The notes under the pieces were generated by a model. The model saw only the letters and a program-made list of their open reading frames with translations. It ran no database searches and had not been told where the DNA came from. Of a DNA stretch of 64,000 bases, positions 44,886-54,895 are shown piece after piece. A program made the translations under genes and the position numbers. Source of the DNA: Pseudomonas campi (lineage in GTDB: Bacteria > Pseudomonadota > Gammaproteobacteria > Pseudomonadales > Pseudomonadaceae). The stretch spans positions 3,410,001-3,474,000 of the forward strand of contig NZ_CP053697.2 of NCBI RefSeq assembly GCF_013200955.2, in the 5' to 3' direction. Position 1 is the first letter of the stretch. Each line of letters begins with the position of its first letter.

Positions 44886-45797
44886 TCAGGGACGCTCGTC
44901 CACTTCCTCCGCCTCAACCGGCGGGATCAGATCGTCGCGCGTCAGCTTCAGCCAGATCAGCAGAATGCTGGCGATATACACCGACGAGTAGGTGCCGGCA
45001 GTAACACCAATAAACAGCGCCAGAGAGAAGCCCCACAGGTTCTCACCACCGAACACCATCAGCGCAATGATCGCCAGCAAGGTGGAGATCGACGTCGCCA
45101 TGGTGCGCAGCAGGGTCTGCGTGGTCGAGATGTTGATGTTCTCGATCAGCTCGGCCTTGCGCAGCACGCGGAAGTTTTCGCGGATACGGTCGAAGACCAC
45201 GATGGTGTCGTTGAGCGAGTAGCCGATCAGCGCCAGTACAGCCGCCAACACGGTGAGATCGAAAGGAATCTCGAAGAACGAGAACACACCCAGGGTCACG
45301 ATCACGTCATGGATCAGCGAAACGATGGCGCCAAAACCGAACTTCCACTGGAAGCGGAAAGCCACGTACACCAGGATCCCGGCCAGCGCCAGAAGCATGC
45401 CCAGGCCACCCTGATCGCGCAGCTCCTCACCCACAGCCGGACCGACGAACTCGACACGCTTGATGGTAAAGGCATTGTCGCCCCCCACCTTGCGCAGCGC
45501 ATCAGCCACCTGGTTGCCCAGTTGCGGATCATCGCCACGCATGCGCACCAACACATCGGTGGTGGCGCCGAAGCTCTGCACCATGGCATCGGTATAGCCC
45601 GCCTGCCCCAGCTGCTCACGCACGAGGGTCAGATCAGCCGGCTTCTCGTAACCCAGCTCGATCAGCGTACCGCCGGTAAAGTCCAGACCGAAGTTCAGCC
45701 CCTTGACCGCCAGACTGCCCAGCGAGACCAGGGTCAGCAACACGGTCACGGCAAACGCCACATGGCGAATGCCCATGAAATTGATTACACGTTTCAT
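44886..45797 (-). CDS. secF: Protein translocase subunit SecF
   Basis: The product has 303 residues with about six membrane segments. It shows GLNFGLDFTGGTLIEL, the GYSLNDTIVVFDRIREN motif and TLLAIIALMVFGG. With SecD it uses the proton gradient to complete protein export. ATG 45797 begins MKRVINFMGIRH and lies 13 bases after secD. Confidence 0.97.
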   Translation of the reverse strand: MKRVINFMGIRHVAFAVTVLLTLVSLGSLAVKGLNFGLDFTGGTLIELGYEKPADLTLVREQLGQAGYTDAMVQSFGATTDVLVRMRGDDPQLGNQVADALRKVGGDNAFTIKRVEFVGPAVGEELRDQGGLGMLLALAGILVYVAFRFQWKFGFGAIVSLIHDVIVTLGVFSFFEIPFDLTVLAAVLALIGYSLNDTIVVFDRIRENFRVLRKAELIENINISTTQTLLRTMATSISTLLAIIALMVFGGENLWGFSLALFIGVTAGTYSSVYIASILLIWLKLTRDDLIPPVEAEEVDERP

Positions 45798-45810
45798 CGT
45801 GCCGAACCCC

Positions 45811-47679
45811 TTAGATCCACAGCTTCTTGAAATCACGGCCACCGAAAATCAGGTTGACCATGGCACGGGTGACGAAGATGGCGGTGAACATCGAGGTGAT
45901 GATGCCGAGCGACATGGTCACGGCAAAGCCCTTGACCGGACCGGTACCCATGGCGAACAGAATGCCGCCGACCAGCAGCGTGGTCAGGTTGCCGTCGATG
46001 ATCGCCGAGAAGGCACGATCGAAACCCTCGTGAATGGCACGCTGATTGGACATGCCATTGGCAATTTCCTCGCGGATACGCGAGAAGATCAGCACGTTGG
46101 CGTCCACCGCCATACCCATGGTCAAGACGATACCGGCAATCCCCGGCAGGGTCAGCGTCGCCCCCAGCAGGGACATCAGCGCCAGCAGAAGCACCATGTT
46201 GAAGCCCAGCGCTACCGTCGCCAGTACCCCGAAGAAGCGGTAGATGACGATGATGAACAACGATACGAAGAGCATGCCCCACAGGGACGCATCAATACCC
46301 TTGGCAATGTTGTCGGCACCCAGGCTCGGGCCGATGGTGCGCTCTTCGGCGAAGTACATCGGCGCCGCCAGGCCACCGGCACGCAGCAGCAGGGCCAGTT
46401 CCGAGGACTCGCCCTGACCATCCAGACCGGTAATGCGGAACTGGCTACCCAGCGGCGACTGGATGGTCGCCAGACTGATGATCTTGCGCTCTTCCTTGAA
46501 GGTCTGGATCGCCTGCTCTTTCTCGACGCCATCGACCATCTGCTTGGCGTAGCGAGTCATCGGCTTCTGCTCGATGAAGATCACCGCCATGCTGCGCCCG
46601 ACATTGTTGCGGGTGGCGCGGTTCATCAGCTCGCCGCCATGGTTGTCCAGGCGGATATTGACCTGCGGGCTGCCATTTTCATCGAAGCTGGCCTGGGCGT
46701 CGGTCACCTGGTCGCCGGTAATGATCAGGCCACGCTCCAGCGCTACGGCCGGGCGACCCTCCTCGCGGAACTCGAAGAATTCACTGGAAGCGCGCGGCGC
46801 ATCCAGCTCGGACTGCAAGCGGAACTCCAGGTTAGCGGTTTTGCCGAGGATGCGCTTGGCTTCGGCAGTGTCCTGCACGCCCGGCAGTTCGACCACGATG
46901 CGGTTGGCGCCCTGACGCTGCACCAGCGGCTCCGCCACACCGAGTTCGTTGACCCGGTTACGTACGGTGGTCAGGTTCTGCTTGATCGAATATTCACGAA
47001 TTTCTGCCAGCTTGGCCTGGCTCAGCGCCAGACTCAGCACCTGCAAGCCATTGCGCTCACTGGTGACCTGCTCGAAATCGATGAAGTCCTTGCGAATCAG
47101 ATCCTGCGCCTTTTCCAGCTGCTCGGCATCGGAGAAGCCCAGCAGGATCGCGCCGTCCTGCTGCGGCAGGCTGCGATAACGCAGACGCTCCTTGCGCAGC
47201 AGGCTCTTCACTTCACCTTCATAAACCTTGAGGCGCGCACCAACGGCCTTGTCCATGTCCACTTCCAGCAGGAAGTGCACACCACCGGACAAGTCCAGAC
47301 CCAGCTTCATCGGGCCGGCACCAATGCTGCGCAACCACTGCGGCGTGGTCGGCGCCAGGTTCAGCGCTACCACGTAGTCATCACCGAGCAGACGATGCAC
47401 CAGCTCCTTGCCCGGCAGCTGATCGGCCTGCTTGGCCAGACGCACCAGCCCCGCATTACCCTTGTCGTTCAGGGTGGCAGCCTTGACCGCGATACCCGCC
47501 TCGCCCAGCGCCTTGCTGATGCGATCCAGGTCGGCCTGACCGACCTGCAAGGCCGTACTGGCGCCACTGATCTGGATGGCCGGATCGTCCGGATACAGAT
47601 TAGGCGCGGAATAGATAAAGCCGACCGCCAGCACAGCCAGGATCAGCAGGTACTTCCACAGGGGGAACTTATTGAGCAT
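45811..47679 (-). CDS. secD: Protein translocase subunit SecD
   Basis: The product has 622 residues, starting MLNKFPLWKYLLILAVLAVG. GLDLSGGVHFLLEVD, the large periplasmic P1 region and the GMAVDANVLIFSRIREE motif in the membrane part are present. It forms SecDF with the next gene. A perfect 10-bp hairpin lies in the gap behind yajC. Confidence 0.97.
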   Translation of the reverse strand: MLNKFPLWKYLLILAVLAVGFIYSAPNLYPDDPAIQISGASTALQVGQADLDRISKALGEAGIAVKAATLNDKGNAGLVRLAKQADQLPGKELVHRLLGDDYVVALNLAPTTPQWLRSIGAGPMKLGLDLSGGVHFLLEVDMDKAVGARLKVYEGEVKSLLRKERLRYRSLPQQDGAILLGFSDAEQLEKAQDLIRKDFIDFEQVTSERNGLQVLSLALSQAKLAEIREYSIKQNLTTVRNRVNELGVAEPLVQRQGANRIVVELPGVQDTAEAKRILGKTANLEFRLQSELDAPRASSEFFEFREEGRPAVALERGLIITGDQVTDAQASFDENGSPQVNIRLDNHGGELMNRATRNNVGRSMAVIFIEQKPMTRYAKQMVDGVEKEQAIQTFKEERKIISLATIQSPLGSQFRITGLDGQGESSELALLLRAGGLAAPMYFAEERTIGPSLGADNIAKGIDASLWGMLFVSLFIIVIYRFFGVLATVALGFNMVLLLALMSLLGATLTLPGIAGIVLTMGMAVDANVLIFSRIREEIANGMSNQRAIHEGFDRAFSAIIDGNLTTLLVGGILFAMGTGPVKGFAVTMSLGIITSMFTAIFVTRAMVNLIFGGRDFKKLWI

Positions 47680-47697
47680 GACGCCGCCCGTTATGAC

Positions 47698-47720
47698 ACG
47701 GGGCGCATGATGCGCCCCGT
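47698..47720. other. Perfect hairpin in the yajC-secD gap
   Basis: ACGGGGCGCA, TGA loop, TGCGCCCCGT: a 10-bp perfect stem without a T-run, so not a classical terminator. It lies in the 62-base gap between two genes of one operon and could set relative transcript levels or block RNA decay. Confidence 0.6.
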
Positions 47721-47741
47721 CGTTGGTGAAGAATGGATCGT

Positions 47742-48083
47742 TTAGATGGCTTTCAGAGTGCCCTTCGGCAGGGTCGCCGCAATGGCCTGCTTCTGGAACT
47801 TCAGTTCGACATTGTCGGAAACTTCAACCACCACGAAATCATCGGAAACCTTGGTTACCTTGCCGGCCAGACCACCGGAGGTGACCACTTCGTCACCCTT
47901 CTGCAAGCCGCCGAGCAGGTTCTTGTGCTCTTTGGCGCGCTTGGCCTGCGGGCGCCAGATCATCAGATAGAAGATGACCAGGAAGCCGACCAGAAACACC
48001 CACTCGAAACCGCTACCAGCGGGACCAGCGGCGGCGGCCGGCGCAGCGGCATCAGCGTAAGCGGCGGGGATCAGAAAGCTCAT
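47742..48083 (-). CDS. yajC: Preprotein translocase accessory subunit YajC
   Basis: The product has 113 residues with a single membrane segment WVFLVGFLVIFYLMIWRPQ followed by the family signature QAKRAKEHKNLLGGLQKGDE and VVTSGGLAGKV. YajC associates with SecDF. The order tgt-yajC-secD-secF is conserved. The 167 bases between tgt and yajC contain no clear terminator. Confidence 0.96.
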   Translation of the reverse strand: MSFLIPAAYADAAAPAAAAGPAGSGFEWVFLVGFLVIFYLMIWRPQAKRAKEHKNLLGGLQKGDEVVTSGGLAGKVTKVSDDFVVVEVSDNVELKFQKQAIAATLPKGTLKAI

Positions 48084-48250
48084 GGAAAACTCCTATTACG
48101 AGGTCTTGAAACTGTTGTTTTGCGGCCGCACAGGCAAGCCAGATTTGGGCCAGGCGCCGCGAGCGAAAAAACGCAGGCTGTCACCTTAATGGGGGTACTT
48201 AGCTCGATTTCAATATCTGAGGGGCGCTTTCATGCCAAGCAAAGCGGCGC

Positions 48251-50424
<2,174 letters not shown>

Positions 50425-50491
50425 GGTGAAAGATCGTCTTGCAGGGCCACAAAGCTTACCGGAAACCACCCACACTGGCCACGCAAGCCGA

Positions 50492-50520
50492 TTGACCGAC
50501 TTCCACGGCCTCCCTATACT
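50492..50520 (+). promoter_or_regulatory. Promoter of tRNA-Leu
   Basis: TTGACC (50492-50497), 17 bases, TATACT (50515-50520), ending 13 bases before the mature tRNA. The bases after the -10 box are GC-rich (GCGCGCCC), a discriminator type seen in stable-RNA promoters. Confidence 0.85.
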
Positions 50521-50533
50521 GCGCGCCCATCGT

Positions 50534-50617
50534 GCCCCGGTGGCGGAATGGTAGACGCGGCGGATTCAAAATCCGTTTTCGCAAGAAGTGGGAGTTCGAG
50601 TCTCCCCCGGGGCACCA
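50534..50617 (+). tRNA. tRNA-Leu (CAA)
   Basis: The acceptor arms GCCCCGG and CCGGGGC pair, followed by ACCA, so CCA is encoded. The anticodon loop TTCAAAA gives anticodon CAA. A long variable arm (about 12 bases) and the GTTCGAGTC T-loop fit a leucine tRNA. Length is 84 bases. Confidence 0.95.
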
Positions 50618-50717
50618 GCCACCCAGTTTCAGCACTCGTTCGAGACGCCTGAAACCCTCCTGAAACACCCGCCGCAGAGCCCCGAAAAAGTGCACGAAAG
50701 TGACCGTTTCGCAGGGC

Positions 50718-50746
50718 TTGGCAAACCCAACCGAGTTAGCTAGAGT
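50718..50746 (+). promoter_or_regulatory. Candidate promoter of the cold-shock gene
   Basis: TTGGCA (50718-50723), 17 bases, TAGAGT (50741-50746). It would give a 5' leader of about 155 bases, typical of cold-shock genes whose leader folds differently at low temperature. The rest of the 290-base stretch from 50618 holds nothing else I recognise. Confidence 0.55.
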
Positions 50747-50907
50747 GTGCCCACTGTGTTTGCATGGGTCGCTATGAATCGTGACCTGGTGCAGTAGATC
50801 CTAGATCCGCTAAACCCGCTCGACTTCTCTTACTCTCTGCAACCAGTCCCAGCCCTCTTCGCCAAAGCAAGAGGCTGTCATCAACTCTAGTTTCAAGGAA
50901 ATAAGAC

Positions 50908-51120
50908 ATGTCGAATCGTCAAACCGGCACCGTTAAGTGGTTCAACGACGAGAAGGGCTTTGGCTTCATCACCCCAGAGAGCGGTCCGGATCTGTTCGTA
51001 CACTTCCGCGCTATCGAAGGTAATGGCTTCAAGAGCCTGAAAGAAGGCCAGAAGGTTACTTTCGAAGCCGTTCAAGGCCAGAAAGGCATGCAGGCTGACA
51101 AGGTCCAGGTTCTGGGCTAA
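50908..51120 (+). CDS. Cold-shock domain protein (CspA family)
   Basis: The product has 70 residues, a single cold-shock domain with both RNA-binding motifs KGFGFITP and LFVHFRAI. Such proteins bind single-stranded RNA and DNA and loosen RNA structure. AAGGAA lies upstream of the ATG, a long leader precedes it, and a strong terminator follows. It belongs to the CspA/CapB group; which paralogue is unclear. Confidence 0.95.
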   Translation: MSNRQTGTVKWFNDEKGFGFITPESGPDLFVHFRAIEGNGFKSLKEGQKVTFEAVQGQKGMQADKVQVLG

Positions 51121-51136
51121 GTTTCGCTGCTCCGAA

Positions 51137-51169
51137 GAGCCCCTGATGGCAACATCAGGGGCTTTTTTG
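51137..51169 (+). terminator. Rho-independent terminator after the cold-shock gene
   Basis: AGCCCCTGATG and CATCAGGGGCT form a hairpin followed by six T, about 18 bases after the stop. Confidence 0.9.
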
Positions 51170-51224
51170 TGCCTGCGATTTGTTGCCCGTACAATCCGCG
51201 CAGTCTTTCCCTCACGAGCCGTCC

Positions 51225-51731
51225 ATGCCCAAGCACATGCTGCGCCCCCAAGGCGACTTCCCCACCGCCAGACTGCCCCGCCGCCTGGCCGCGATGTTTT
51301 ATGATTTCCTGCTGTCCATCGCGCTGATGATGGTGGTGACGCTGATCTACCAGCAGGGCCTGCTGCGCCTGATCTATGGCGACGAGCAACTGCTGGCCCT
51401 GTCGCAGGCTGGTGGCCTGGATCGCGACCCGATGCTCGCCACTGTCGTGCTGTTCAGCCTGTTCGCCTTCTTCGCCAAGTTCTGGACGCACAATGGCCAG
51501 ACCCTCGGCATGCAGGTGTGGGGCCTGCGCATCCAGAATGCCGATGGTTCGGCAATCACCCTGTGGCAAGCCTTGCTGCGCTTCCTGATCGCCATCATCT
51601 CCTGGCTGCTCGGCGGTCTGGGCTTCCTGTGGATGCTGTGGGACAAGGAGCGACGCAGCTGGCACGACATCTATTCGGAAAGCCGGGTCATCCAGCTGCC
51701 GAAGAACATTCACCAGCAGGGCAAGAACTAG
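51225..51731 (+). CDS. RDD family membrane protein
   Basis: The product has 168 residues with three hydrophobic segments (FYDFLLSIALMMVVTLIYQ, MLATVVLFSLFAFFAKFW, FLIAIISWLLGGLGFLWMLW). The RDD signature appears as RLPRRLAAMFYDFLL, TLGMQVWGLRI and RRSWHDIYSESRVI. The start MPKHMLRPQGDF is conserved in pseudomonads. Transport function is sometimes proposed for the family but is not shown here. It converges with the GIDE-like gene with a 4-base overlap. Confidence 0.88.
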   Translation: MPKHMLRPQGDFPTARLPRRLAAMFYDFLLSIALMMVVTLIYQQGLLRLIYGDEQLLALSQAGGLDRDPMLATVVLFSLFAFFAKFWTHNGQTLGMQVWGLRIQNADGSAITLWQALLRFLIAIISWLLGGLGFLWMLWDKERRSWHDIYSESRVIQLPKNIHQQGKN

Positions 51732-52642
51732 CTCGCCAGCCCCGGCAGCAGCACATTACTGACCAACCAGGTGGTCGCCAGGGCGCCAACCAGGCACAGC
51801 GCAGCGCCACCGGCCGCCTGCCAGTAGAAACCACGCGCCAACACATCCTCACCATGACTGGAAAGGATGAAAGGCTGCGACTCGAGCGGACGGCGTAGCT
51901 GGTTGTAAGTTGGCACATCGCCCTGCTGGAGCTGCCGGCGCTGCGCCTCGACCCGCGCCGACTCGCGCATGCGCGTCCACTCGCCGTCATCCAGCCGACC
52001 ATCGTCGTTGCTGTCGAAACGCTGCAGCAGACCTGCGAAGTCGCCCTTCCACTCGCGCACCACCGCGCCCTGCGCCAGCGTCAGGTCGAATGCCTGGGCG
52101 CCACCGGCAGTGCGGAAATCACCGATGGCATACAGCGGTTCACCGGCATGCAGGCGCTCTTCGGTGTAGCGGTACTCGCTGCCGCCGGACAGCAACCAGC
52201 CCAGTATCCCGCTAGTCCCCTGCTGCGTCCGCGGATGGCGCTGACTGCCACGCCAGACCTGCTTGGTGGCCGGCCGCACCTCGGCACCTTGCGGATTGAT
52301 CAGGCACTCGCCCGTACCGTCGTCGAAGCGCAGCCAGCCTTCACTGCTGCCACTCTCGACCACGCGCCAGGAGCGATTCTTGCCGTTCTGGCTGTACTCC
52401 TCGATCTTGAAGCGCCACCACAGGCAAGGCGTGCCGGTCAGCGGCGCGACGATCTGCACCTCCGGCTGATCCTGCAGCACGCCATACAGCTCGACATAAC
52501 CCTGCGCCGCCGAACGCACCTTCGAGGTCGGCGTATCCAGCAGGAAGCGCGCCTCAGCCAGACGTTTCAGGCACCACCAACCACCGCCGGCACAGGCGCC
52601 GACACTGAAGGCCAGGCTGATGGCCAGTCCACCGACATCCAT
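51728..52642 (-). CDS. GIDE-like membrane protein with an EF-hand
   Basis: The product has 304 residues. A hydrophobic N-terminus (GLAISLAFSVGACAGGGWWC) and a C-terminal membrane segment (AAGGAALCLVGALATTWLVS) flank a domain with YVELYGVLQDQPEV, PLTGTPCLWWRFKIEEY and EPLYAIGDF, as in bacterial GIDE-type proteins related to the mitochondrial ligase MULAN; no RING domain is present. Residues 210-221 (DSNDDGRLDDGE) fit a canonical calcium EF-hand loop. It lies 2 bases from lemA, a common pairing. Function unknown. Confidence 0.75.
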   Translation of the reverse strand: MDVGGLAISLAFSVGACAGGGWWCLKRLAEARFLLDTPTSKVRSAAQGYVELYGVLQDQPEVQIVAPLTGTPCLWWRFKIEEYSQNGKNRSWRVVESGSSEGWLRFDDGTGECLINPQGAEVRPATKQVWRGSQRHPRTQQGTSGILGWLLSGGSEYRYTEERLHAGEPLYAIGDFRTAGGAQAFDLTLAQGAVVREWKGDFAGLLQRFDSNDDGRLDDGEWTRMRESARVEAQRRQLQQGDVPTYNQLRRPLESQPFILSSHGEDVLARGFYWQAAGGAALCLVGALATTWLVSNVLLPGLAS

Positions 52643-52644
52643 GC

Positions 52645-53217
52645 TCAGTTGAACAGCGACTTGAGGTCGACGTCAGCTTTTTCTGCCTCGCTGAACTCCA
52701 GCAACTCGGCCGCCTGAAAGGCGAACATCCGCGCGATGATCACATCGGGAAACTGCTCGATGCGCACGTTGTTCAGGTTGACCGCCTCGTTGTACAGCTC
52801 GCGGCGATCGGCGATGGCGTTCTCCAAACCGCTGATGCGCTGCTGCAGGTGTTGGAAGCTGTCATTGGCCTTGAGGTCCGGATAGTTCTCGGCCAGCGCG
52901 AACAACTGACCGAGGCCGGCCCGCAGGCCACTTTCTGCCTGCCCGAGGGCGCCGACATCGTGCTTCTCGCGGGCACTGGCCACGGCATTGCGCGCGGCGA
53001 TCACCCGCTCCAGGGTGGTGCGTTCGTGCTGCATGTACTGCTTGCAGGTCTCTACCAGCTTGGGCAGTTCGTCGTGGCGCTGCTTGAGCAGTACATCGAT
53101 GTTCGACCAGGCCTTGCTCACCCCGTGTTTGAGGCGCACCAGGCCGTTATACAGACCAACCGCCCAGGCGGCGGCGAGGAACAGGACAACCAGAACGGCG
53201 ACTAGGGTCAGACTCAT
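52645..53217 (-). CDS. lemA: LemA family protein
   Basis: The product has 190 residues. One N-terminal membrane helix (LTLVAVLVVLFLAAAWAVGLYNGLV, split across residues 3-27) is followed by helical LemA sequence: KHGVSKAWSNIDVLLKQRHD, LPKLVETCKQYMQHE, RRELYNEAVNLNN and QFPDVIIARMFAF. LemA proteins are membrane-anchored with unknown function; here one probably acts with the downstream GIDE-like protein. Confidence 0.92.
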   Translation of the reverse strand: MSLTLVAVLVVLFLAAAWAVGLYNGLVRLKHGVSKAWSNIDVLLKQRHDELPKLVETCKQYMQHERTTLERVIAARNAVASAREKHDVGALGQAESGLRAGLGQLFALAENYPDLKANDSFQHLQQRISGLENAIADRRELYNEAVNLNNVRIEQFPDVIIARMFAFQAAELLEFSEAEKADVDLKSLFN

Positions 53218-53320
53218 GGCAACACTCCTTGTGGACTGCCGGCATTCTAGCGGCAGCGCCCCGCCTGCACAGTCCCCGGAATGCTGGCCCGCACGGAATA
53301 AATAGTCCTTTACATAAAAT

Positions 53321-53341
53321 GCAAATCTTTCGCATTATTGC
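53321..53341 (+). promoter_or_regulatory. Candidate Fur-type box upstream of icmP
   Basis: GCAAATCTTTCGCATTATTG at 53321 has dyad symmetry (AATGC..GCATT) and the GCAAAT..ATT pattern seen in Pseudomonas Fur boxes. A related GCAAATCCCTCTTATTTGA lies at 54822 before the next gene. The match to the E. coli 19-base consensus is weak. Confidence 0.35.
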
Positions 53342-53398
53342 GCGGTTTTCTAGTGCAACTGCATTGCACTCCCATCTCCACATGCAAAGGATTCCGCC

Positions 53399-54724
53399 AT
53401 GACTCGTATGCCCCTGGCTACCGCCAGCCTGCTGGCTCTCGCCATTGCCCTCGCCGGCTGCGGTGAAGACAAAGCCGCCGCACCGCAAGCCGCTGCCCCA
53501 GCAGCCGCCAGCAGCGCTGCCGCGACCCTGAAAGTCGCCGATGCCGACGCCAAGGCCGTAGTCAGCCATTACGCGGACCTGGCCCTGGCCGTGTTCAGCG
53601 ATGCCGCCAGCACCGGCAAATCCCTGCAAACCGCCATCGACGCCCTGCTCGCCAACCCGAGCGACGCCACCCTGCAAGCCGCTCGCGAAGCCTGGCTGGC
53701 CGCCCGCGCACCCTACATGCAGACCGAAGTGTTCCGCTTCGGCAACGCCGTGGTCGACGACTGGGAAGGCCAGCTGAACGCCTGGCCGCTGGACGAAGGC
53801 CTGATCGACTACGTCGCCAAGGACTACCAGCACGCCCTGGGCAACCCGGGCGCCAGCGCCAACATCATCGCCAACACCACCATCCAGGTCGGTGAAGACA
53901 AGGTCGACGCCACCACCATCACCCCCGAACTGCTGGCCAGCCTGAACGAACTGGGCGGTTCCGAAGCCAACGTCGCCACCGGCTACCACGCCATCGAGTT
54001 CCTCCTCTGGGGCCAGGACCTCAACGGCAGCAACCCGGGTGCCGGCGCCCGTCCGGCCAGCGACTTCATCGTCGGTGCCGGCGCTACCGGTGAGCACAAC
54101 GAGCGTCGTCGCGCCTACCTGAAAGCCGCTACCGACCTGCTGGTTAGCGACCTCGACGCGATGGTCGTGCAGTGGCAAGCCGGCAATGCCGACAACTACC
54201 GCGCCAAGCTGGAAGCCGAATCGGCCGAGAACGGCCTGCGCAAGATGCTGTTCGGCATGGGCAGCCTGTCCCTCGGCGAGCTGGCTGGCGAGCGCATGAA
54301 AGTCGCCCTGGAAGCCAACTCCACCGAAGACGAGCACGACTGCTTCAGCGACAACACCCACAACTCGCATTTCTACAACGGTAAAGGTATCCGCAACGTC
54401 TACCTGGGCGAGTACAAAAAGGTCGACGGCAGCACCCTGAGCGGCCCGAGCCTGTCGTCCCTGGTGGCCAAGCTCGACGCCGCCGCCGACAGCACCCTCA
54501 AGGCCGACCTGCAAGCCAGCGAAGCCAAGCTGCAGGCGCTGGTCGACAGCGCCAACCAGGGCCAGCACTTCGACCAGCTGATCGCCGCCGACAACACGGC
54601 TGGCCAGCAGATCGTGCGTGACGCCATCGCCGCACTGGTCAAGCAGACCGGCGCCATCGAACAGGCCGCCGGCAAGCTGGGCATCAGCGACCTGAACCCG
54701 GACACCGCCGACCACCAGTTCTGA
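53399..54724 (+). CDS. icmP: Imelysin-family lipoprotein (IcmP-like, M75)
   Basis: The product has 441 residues. The lipobox ALAGC gives C21. An Ala-rich linker precedes the imelysin domain with an intact GxHxxE motif, G195-Y-H197-A-I-E200. The P. aeruginosa homologue IcmP was described as an insulin-cleaving membrane protease; related imelysins are linked to iron uptake. It is the first gene of an island with a di-heme protein, a second imelysin and a DUF1513 protein, but has its own terminator. Confidence 0.88.
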   Translation: MTRMPLATASLLALAIALAGCGEDKAAAPQAAAPAAASSAAATLKVADADAKAVVSHYADLALAVFSDAASTGKSLQTAIDALLANPSDATLQAAREAWLAARAPYMQTEVFRFGNAVVDDWEGQLNAWPLDEGLIDYVAKDYQHALGNPGASANIIANTTIQVGEDKVDATTITPELLASLNELGGSEANVATGYHAIEFLLWGQDLNGSNPGAGARPASDFIVGAGATGEHNERRRAYLKAATDLLVSDLDAMVVQWQAGNADNYRAKLEAESAENGLRKMLFGMGSLSLGELAGERMKVALEANSTEDEHDCFSDNTHNSHFYNGKGIRNVYLGEYKKVDGSTLSGPSLSSLVAKLDAAADSTLKADLQASEAKLQALVDSANQGQHFDQLIAADNTAGQQIVRDAIAALVKQTGAIEQAAGKLGISDLNPDTADHQF

Positions 54725-54742
54725 TATCCGCAGCACTGGCAA

Positions 54743-54777
54743 CCGATGCGCCCACAAGGCGCATCGGTTTTTTATTG
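54743..54777 (+). terminator. Rho-independent terminator after icmP
   Basis: CCGATGCGC (54743-54751) pairs with GCGCATCGG (54759-54767), followed by TTTTTTATT. Confidence 0.9.
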
Positions 54778-54821
54778 CCTGCCATATTTCCCCCTGCGGC
54801 AGCACGCCTCAGTTCGCGAAC

Positions 54822-54840
54822 GCAAATCCCTCTTATTTGA
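54822..54840 (+). promoter_or_regulatory. Candidate Fur-type box upstream of the di-heme gene
   Basis: GCAAATCCCTCTTATTTGA contains the inverted repeat CAAAT/ATTTG around seven bases and resembles the element before icmP. Iron control of both genes is inference. Confidence 0.35.
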
Positions 54841-54895
54841 ATTCCATTAGCCTGCTAAGATTGTCCGCCTGATTTTCTGCCCGGGTTCGTGCTCG

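Noticed and set aside
53147..54805. A 552-residue open frame opposite icmP
   Set aside because: Low-complexity Gly/Val/Gln composition expected from the complement of a GC-rich gene; icmP on the other strand has a lipobox and the GxHxxE motif.
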